Assembly: GCA_021808425.1 (NCBI GenBank)
Contig: JAKBBS010000051.1
Coordinates: 1 to 18,295, forward strand
From: Actinomycetes bacterium
Lineage (GTDB): Bacteria; Actinomycetota; Acidimicrobiia; Acidimicrobiales; Palsa-688
Direction: 5' to 3'
DNA length: 18,295 bases
Part shown: positions 14,309 through 18,295 of the stretch, piece by piece
Layout of the letters: each line of letters opens with the position of its first letter
Numbering within the stretch: position 1 is the stretch's first letter
Notes under the pieces: generated by a model
Told to the model about the DNA's origin: nothing
Seen by the model: the letters and a program-made list of their open reading frames with translations, nothing else
Database searches by the model: none
Translations under genes and position numbers: made by a program

Positions 14309-16348
14309 GTGGTGGCCCTCGGCGCCCGAGCATCCAGAGACGCCTTCGAATCGTCGTTCGACTTTCCTTTCGACGCATACCAGCTTCGTGCGCTCGACGC
14401 CGTCGGCGCCGGCGCGAATGTGGTCGTCTCCTCGCCGACGGGGTCCGGCAAGACAGTCGTGGCTCTTTACGCGATACAGCGCTGCGTGGAGGAAGGGCGC
14501 AAGGTCTTCTACACGACACCGCTCAAAGCGCTGTCCAACCAGAAGTACATGGAGCTCGCACGCCGATTCGGCGTGGAGAGCGTCGGTCTGCTGACCGGCG
14601 ACAACGCCCGCAACGGCGACGCGCCGGTTGTCGTGATGACCACGGAAGTGCTTCGCAACATGATCTACGCCTCCTCGCCGGCGCTCGACAATCTCGCCTA
14701 CGTCGTCTTGGACGAGGTTCACTACCTCGCCGACTCGACGAGAGGGCCGGTGTGGGAGGAGGTGATCATCCACCTCGAGGACTCGGTCCGTCTCGTCTGC
14801 CTGTCGGCGACCGTGTCCAACCTCGAGGAGCTCTCAGGATGGATAAGGTCCGTTCGCGGTCCGACGGAAGCAATTCGAAACGCCGTCCGGCCGGTCAAAG
14901 TGGAGAGCCTCTACCTCTACGGCGATAGACGATCCGGGGGTCTTGTCATGGACCCTGTCCTCGTCGAGGGAAAGGCGAACAGGAAGCTGCTCACCTCGGC
15001 TCGAGGCGAGCCCGAACGAGGACGGACGTTCTCGACGCCACGGCGACTCGAGGTGATCGACCTTTTGAGGCAGGCCGAGATGCTACCGGCGATCTTCTTC
15101 GTCTTCTCCCGCGCCGGTTGCGACCGGGCGGTGATGCAGTGCGTCCGCTCCGGGGGGCGGCTCACGTCGAGCGCGGAAAGAGCCCGAATAACTGCGATAG
15201 CCGACCGACACACAAACCTCTTCGGCGACGAGGACTTGGCGGCGCTTGGTCACTCCGAGTGGCTTCTAGGGCTCCGGGCGGGCTTCGCCGCTCACCACGC
15301 GGGACTGGTCCCCCCGTTCAAGGAGGCGGTCGAGGAATGCTTCTCTGAAGGGCTCGTAAAGGTCGTTTTCGCAACTGAAACCCTTTCGCTCGGCATCAAC
15401 ATGCCCGCCCGAACAGTCGTGTTGGACTCGCTCAGCAAGTTCAATGGGGTTTCGCACCAGTCGCTCACCCCCGGCGAGTACGCTCAGTTGACCGGCCGTG
15501 CAGGCCGGCGCGGTTTAGACTCCGTCGGCTACGCCGTCACCTTGAGGTCGGCGTTCGTCGTTTTCGACGCGGTCGCGAAACTCGTAGCTTCGGGCGATCA
15601 CACGCTATCGAGCAGTTTTCGTCCCACATACAACATGGCGCTCAACTTCGTGGACCGCTACAGCCCCATGGAAGCCCACCGCCTGCTGGAGTTGTCGTTC
15701 GCCCAGTATCGCCAGGACGCCCGACGGTCGGGTTCGCGCAGACATCCTGGCAGATCGCTCTCGATCCAGTTCGACTCGATCCTGTCGTTGCTGGAGGACC
15801 TCGGGTATCTAAGCGGATGGACGCTGACCGTGGATGGGGGGCGCCTTCGCCGGATCTACAGCGAGGCCGATCTGGTTGTGTGCGAATGCCTGCGCCTGGG
15901 ACTTTTCGACGGTATAGGCCCCTCCGAGCTCGCAGCAGTCGTCTCAGCGTTAACTTTCGAGGGTCGCTCGAGGTCGCCTGATGCGCCCTTTTTCCCTACA
16001 TCGATCGTTGCCGGGCGTGTCGAAGCGGTATACGACGTCGCGGATCGACTAGCTGACCGTGAGGTTGCGTTCGGTCTCACCCCGAGCCGGGCGCCTGACG
16101 CCGGCTTCGCCGAGTTCGCCTTCGAGTGGGCCTCAGGCGGCCAACTAGCGAACGTCCTCGACGACGAGACGATGACTGGAGGCGACTTCGTTCGTGCCAT
16201 GAGGCAGCTCGTGGACCTTCTCGGCCAGATAAGAGACGTAGCACCCGAACCTTCGACGGCCACGTCCGCCAGGCGCGCAAGAAACGCGCTGATGCGCGGC
16301 GTCGTCGAGGCGTCCTTCAGCCTCCCAGACGTCCCCGCCAGAGCGTAA
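14309..16348 (+). CDS. helY: Ski2/Mtr4-like DExH-box RNA helicase, compact HelY type
   Basis: The 679-residue protein carries superfamily 2 helicase motifs: Walker A SPTGSGKT at 42-49, PLKALSNQK at 71-79, motif II DEVH at 135-138, motif III SAT at 166-168, AAHHAGLVPPFK in the second RecA domain and motif VI TGRAGRRG at 395-402. AIFFVFSRAGCD and LGINMPARTVVLDSL are typical of HelY and Mtr4. The C-terminal part resembles the helical-bundle DSHCT-like region. Mycobacterial HelY is about 900 residues; the roughly 220-residue arch/beta-barrel insertion appears absent after LLELSFAQYR (about 458-467). RNA unwinding is inferred from the family. The start is GTG 14309 or 14312, 9 bp after tatC, with GAAGGTG just before. 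Confidence 0.85.
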   Translation: MVALGARASRDAFESSFDFPFDAYQLRALDAVGAGANVVVSSPTGSGKTVVALYAIQRCVEEGRKVFYTTPLKALSNQKYMELARRFGVESVGLLTGDNARNGDAPVVVMTTEVLRNMIYASSPALDNLAYVVLDEVHYLADSTRGPVWEEVIIHLEDSVRLVCLSATVSNLEELSGWIRSVRGPTEAIRNAVRPVKVESLYLYGDRRSGGLVMDPVLVEGKANRKLLTSARGEPERGRTFSTPRRLEVIDLLRQAEMLPAIFFVFSRAGCDRAVMQCVRSGGRLTSSAERARITAIADRHTNLFGDEDLAALGHSEWLLGLRAGFAAHHAGLVPPFKEAVEECFSEGLVKVVFATETLSLGINMPARTVVLDSLSKFNGVSHQSLTPGEYAQLTGRAGRRGLDSVGYAVTLRSAFVVFDAVAKLVASGDHTLSSSFRPTYNMALNFVDRYSPMEAHRLLELSFAQYRQDARRSGSRRHPGRSLSIQFDSILSLLEDLGYLSGWTLTVDGGRLRRIYSEADLVVCECLRLGLFDGIGPSELAAVVSALTFEGRSRSPDAPFFPTSIVAGRVEAVYDVADRLADREVAFGLTPSRAPDAGFAEFAFEWASGGQLANVLDDETMTGGDFVRAMRQLVDLLGQIRDVAPEPSTATSARRARNALMRGVVEASFSLPDVPARA

Positions 16349-16397
16349 CGGGCGTTGCGACCCCGGTTAGATCCCCCTTCTCGGCCTCACGGGCTTC

Positions 16398-16403
16398 TAG
16401 TCT
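16398..16403 (+). promoter_or_regulatory. Candidate -10 box for the leaderless ThyX-like gene
   Basis: TAGTCT ends 9 nt before the ATG at 16413. No Shine-Dalgarno sequence is present between them. It lies in the 64-bp gap after the helicase gene, implying a separate promoter. Confidence 0.4.
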
Positions 16404-16412
16404 GAACCCGAC

Positions 16413-18071
16413 ATGTTCAAGATCGAGTCAGGCGTCTACACCACCGAGGACTGGTCCGACGACGAGGCAGACATCCTCCGGCGCTACTTCACGAACCTCG
16501 ACGGCCCCGTCTTCGCGCTGGTCAACCTGCCGGAGGTGGTCAAAGGCGCCCTGTTCGCCCGTTACTCCCGATCGTCGAAGAGCCTCCGCCGGCTTTTCCT
16601 TGACGAATTCGTCCGCGACCTTGACATAAGCGGCGACCTCGGCGTCGACGCCACGGTCGGGCTTGCGAGGGCGGAGGAGCTCTACGACCGGGTGTTCTTC
16701 GAGTACGGCGACGATTCGGTAGCCCAGCTCGGCGGTGTGCATCTCGCCTGCGAGCAGGCATCGAACGTCTTGACGAAGGTGCTGGAGCGGGGGCGGCTGA
16801 TGTCGTACATGGAAAAATCGACCCGCTACGTCGCCTACGACAGCCGCCTCAACAACGGCCGTTACCGCTACTACCGGGATCAGGAGATCCTAGAATCGCC
16901 TCTCGGCGCCCGCTACGTCGGCGACATGGACCGGCTCTTCGACTCCTACGCCGAGCTGCTCAGCGCGATGAGCGTGCATTATGCGGGCCTGTTCCCGAAG
17001 GCGCCCGGGGACTCTGACATCGCATGGCGCCAGTCGGTGAGGGCGAAGGCTTTCGACGCCGTCCGGGGCGTCCTCCCGGCCGGAGCGACGTCGAACCTCG
17101 GCGTGTACGGCAGCGGGCAGGCCTACGAGGCGCTGCTCGTGCGGATGCGGGCAGACCCTCTACCTGAGGCTCAGGTCTACGCCGCGATGATCCTGGAGGA
17201 GCTTCGCAAGGTGATCCCCTCCTGGGTGAAACGCGTCGACGTCGCGGACAGAGGGATCGCTCACGCCGATTACCTGCAACGCAACTCCGAGTCGATGGAA
17301 GACCTCGCCGAGGAGCTGTTCGGCTCGGACGGCTACGAGCGGGCGGACGCGACCCAAGTCGATGCCCCCGAGGTCCGCCTCACCGACTTCGACCCCGACG
17401 GCGAGGCGAAGGTCGTCGCCGCGATGCTCTACCCCTACAGCCACTTAGGAGACGACGCCATAGTCGCCCGGGTGGCGTCGATGTCCGGCGAAGAACGCAT
17501 GGACGTAGTTCGCCGCTACGTCGGCGACAGAACGAATCGCAGGCACCGCCCGGGGCGTGCCCTCGAGAGGACCGACTACCGCTTCGAGATCGTCTCGGAC
17601 TACGGCGCGTTCCGGGACCTTCAGCGCCACAGAGTCTTGAGCGTCGAATGGCAGGGCCTTACCGCTGCCCACGGCTATTCGATGCCGCCGTCGGTGGCGG
17701 ATGCGGGTATGGGCGACACGTTTTCTTCTGCGATGGAGCGATCGGCGAACCTCTGGGACGCTCTTCGAGGCGACTTCGAGCCCAACCAGGCGGCGTACGC
17801 CGTCGCTCTCGCCTATCGGATCCGCTACTCGATGCAGCTCAATGCACGCGAGGCGATGCACGTGATCGAGCTTCGCACCGGCCCTCAAGGCCATCCCGAG
17901 TATCGCTCTGTCTGCCAGCAGATGCACCAGCAGATCTCCTCGACTGCGGGCCACAAGGTCCTCGCTGCGATGATGACGTTCGCCGACGGGGCGAACTACG
18001 AGGCGTCCGCACTGGAGAGGCTCGCCTCGGAGAACAGAGCGGCGCTTCGTAGGGTCGATCGACCGCAGTAG
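16413..18071 (+). CDS. Tandem double ThyX-like protein (FAD-dependent thymidylate synthase superfamily)
   Basis: At 552 residues this is about twice the usual ThyX length (220-250). Residues 1-285 form one ThyX-like unit. GDDSVAQLGGVHLACEQASN leads into RGRLMSYMEKSTRYV (126-140), which aligns with the ThyX motif RHRxxSxxxxSxR with Gly127 in place of His. QAYEALLVRMRADPLPEAQV matches the ThyX C-terminal helix. Residues of about 300-552 form a second unit with RHRVLSVEWQGL at 405-416 and LNAREAMHVIELRTGPQGHP. It keeps RHR and the first Ser but has Gly415 and Thr417 where Ser and Arg belong. ThyX makes dTMP from dUMP using FAD, NADPH and methylenetetrahydrofolate. Whether this protein does so is doubtful. 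No ribosome site is seen; ATG 16413 follows TAGTCT by 9 nt. Confidence 0.82.
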   Translation: MFKIESGVYTTEDWSDDEADILRRYFTNLDGPVFALVNLPEVVKGALFARYSRSSKSLRRLFLDEFVRDLDISGDLGVDATVGLARAEELYDRVFFEYGDDSVAQLGGVHLACEQASNVLTKVLERGRLMSYMEKSTRYVAYDSRLNNGRYRYYRDQEILESPLGARYVGDMDRLFDSYAELLSAMSVHYAGLFPKAPGDSDIAWRQSVRAKAFDAVRGVLPAGATSNLGVYGSGQAYEALLVRMRADPLPEAQVYAAMILEELRKVIPSWVKRVDVADRGIAHADYLQRNSESMEDLAEELFGSDGYERADATQVDAPEVRLTDFDPDGEAKVVAAMLYPYSHLGDDAIVARVASMSGEERMDVVRRYVGDRTNRRHRPGRALERTDYRFEIVSDYGAFRDLQRHRVLSVEWQGLTAAHGYSMPPSVADAGMGDTFSSAMERSANLWDALRGDFEPNQAAYAVALAYRIRYSMQLNAREAMHVIELRTGPQGHPEYRSVCQQMHQQISSTAGHKVLAAMMTFADGANYEASALERLASENRAALRRVDRPQ

Positions 18072-18138
18072 CTGCGCCGGTCTCGACGGGTGGTCAGCAG
18101 TAGCTGCCCCCGTCGCAACGCTGGTCAGCCGTCGCTCG
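18065..18138 (+). repeat. Imperfect 31-32-bp tandem repeat, about 2.3 copies
   Basis: GCAGTAGCTGC occurs at 18065-18075 and again at 18097-18107. TGGTCA ends the first two units at 18091-18096 and 18122-18127. A degenerate third start, GCCGTCGCTCG, follows at 18128-18138. The stop codon of the ThyX-like gene (TAG 18069-18071) lies inside the first unit, so the duplication is at the extreme 3' end of that gene. No function is evident. Confidence 0.6.
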
Positions 18139-18249
18139 TGCCCTGGCACGGCGGCGTGGGCGCTTCGGAAACTAAAGAAATTCGGGTTGAAAACCGAAAT
18201 ACGTTCTATCCAGGTCGCCTGCGGCGGGAGAACGGAGGTCGATCCCCGA
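18139..18249 (+). promoter_or_regulatory. AT-rich pocket and ribosome site upstream of the last gene
   Basis: Bases 18165-18210 are clearly richer in A and T than the rest of the window. They contain TTGAAA at 18187-18192, TTCTAT at 18204-18209 and a small inverted repeat TTCGG...CCGAA (18181-18185 with 18194-18198). None of these pairs up as a well-spaced -35/-10 promoter. A strong Shine-Dalgarno sequence GGAGGT at 18234-18239 lies 10 nt before ATG 18250. A promoter region is the natural reading, but its exact elements are uncertain. Confidence 0.4.
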
Positions 18250-18295
18250 ATGTCAGTCCTGTTTCGAATTCGAAGCGTTGCCCGAAGCGCAGCCA
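18250..18295 (+). CDS. Start of an unidentified gene, truncated by the window end
   Basis: An ATG at 18250 with GGAGGT 10 nt upstream opens a frame that stays open to the end of the window. Only 15 residues are visible (MSVLFRIRSVARSAA), a basic amphipathic start. This is loosely like the N-terminal helix of PspA/IM30 membrane-stress proteins, but 15 residues cannot support an identification. The 12-bp palindrome TTCGAATTCGAA at 18263-18274 lies within it. Confidence 0.5.
   Translation, partial: MSVLFRIRSVARSAA

Noticed and set aside
13826..14773. 315-codon antisense frame over tatC and the helicase start
   Set aside because: His/Arg/Asp-rich composition and overlap with two well-conserved genes mark it as a shadow.
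10957..16412. PafBC-type DNA-damage promoter (TTGTC-like box 8 nt before TANNNT)
   Set aside because: I looked upstream of lepB, tatB and the ThyX-like gene and found no TTGTC-like box at the correct distance from the TAGNNT hexamers.
18255..18280. tRNA T-arm-like sequence (TTTCGAATTCGAA)
   Set aside because: No acceptor stem, D-arm or anticodon arm can be found around it; it is a simple palindrome inside a reading frame.

Overview
The window is GC-rich bacterial DNA, densely coded, with a gene set diagnostic of Actinomycetota. It holds the 3' end of a proteasome alpha-subunit gene (prcA), the Pup ligase gene pafA, the WYL regulator pair pafB-pafC, a TatB-TatC pair and a HelY-type Ski2-like helicase. 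In mycobacteria the order pafA-pafB-pafC-tatA-tatC-helY is conserved, and the same skeleton is seen here with extra genes inserted. A deep-branching actinobacterium, for example Acidimicrobiia, is my guess; the sequence alone does not settle the class. No tRNA, rRNA, CRISPR array, insertion sequence or phage gene was found.

Layout. (1) 1-479: the end of prcA on the plus strand, converging on an acetate-uptake operon. (2) 635-4741, minus strand: a four-gene operon read from right to left. It encodes a LytS-type histidine kinase, a LytTR response regulator, a small two-helix DUF485-like membrane protein and an SSS-family cation/acetate symporter. All three junctions are 4-bp start/stop overlaps. 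(3) 4742-4987: a shared divergent regulatory region with four direct repeats exactly 21 bp apart, the geometry expected for LytTR proteins, followed by a TTGACA box. (4) 4988-7621, plus strand: an AceTr (GPR1/FUN34/YaaH) acetate transporter and an AMP-forming acetyl-CoA synthetase. Regions 2 to 4 together look like a self-contained acetate sensing, import and activation module sitting between prcA and pafA. (5) 7636-7679: an 18-bp-stem hairpin separating acs from pafA and overlapping a likely pafA -10 box. (6) 7692-10956: pafA, pafB, pafC. (7) 10989-13046: signal peptidase I, a convergent glycerophosphodiester phosphodiesterase, a small zinc-ribbon protein of unknown function and a possible 54-residue membrane protein. 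(8) 13117-16348: tatB, tatC and a compact HelY-like helicase. (9) 16413-18071: a 552-residue protein made of two ThyX-like domains in tandem. (10) 18072-18295: a short tandem repeat, an AT-rich pocket and the start of a further gene that runs off the window.

How it fits together. The proteasome/pupylation genes tag and degrade proteins; PafB-PafC act in mycobacteria as a DNA-damage-responsive activator. TatB-TatC and signal peptidase I serve export. The acetate module supplies acetyl-CoA and appears to carry its own two-component control.

Three points deserve attention. First, the phased 21-bp operator quartet in the acetate divergon. Second, the fused double ThyX-like protein, whose two copies have lost complementary parts of the ThyX motif. 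Third, four genes (pafA, lepB, tatB and the ThyX-like gene) lack a convincing Shine-Dalgarno sequence but have a TAGNNT hexamer 6 to 9 nt before the start codon, which suggests leaderless transcription.
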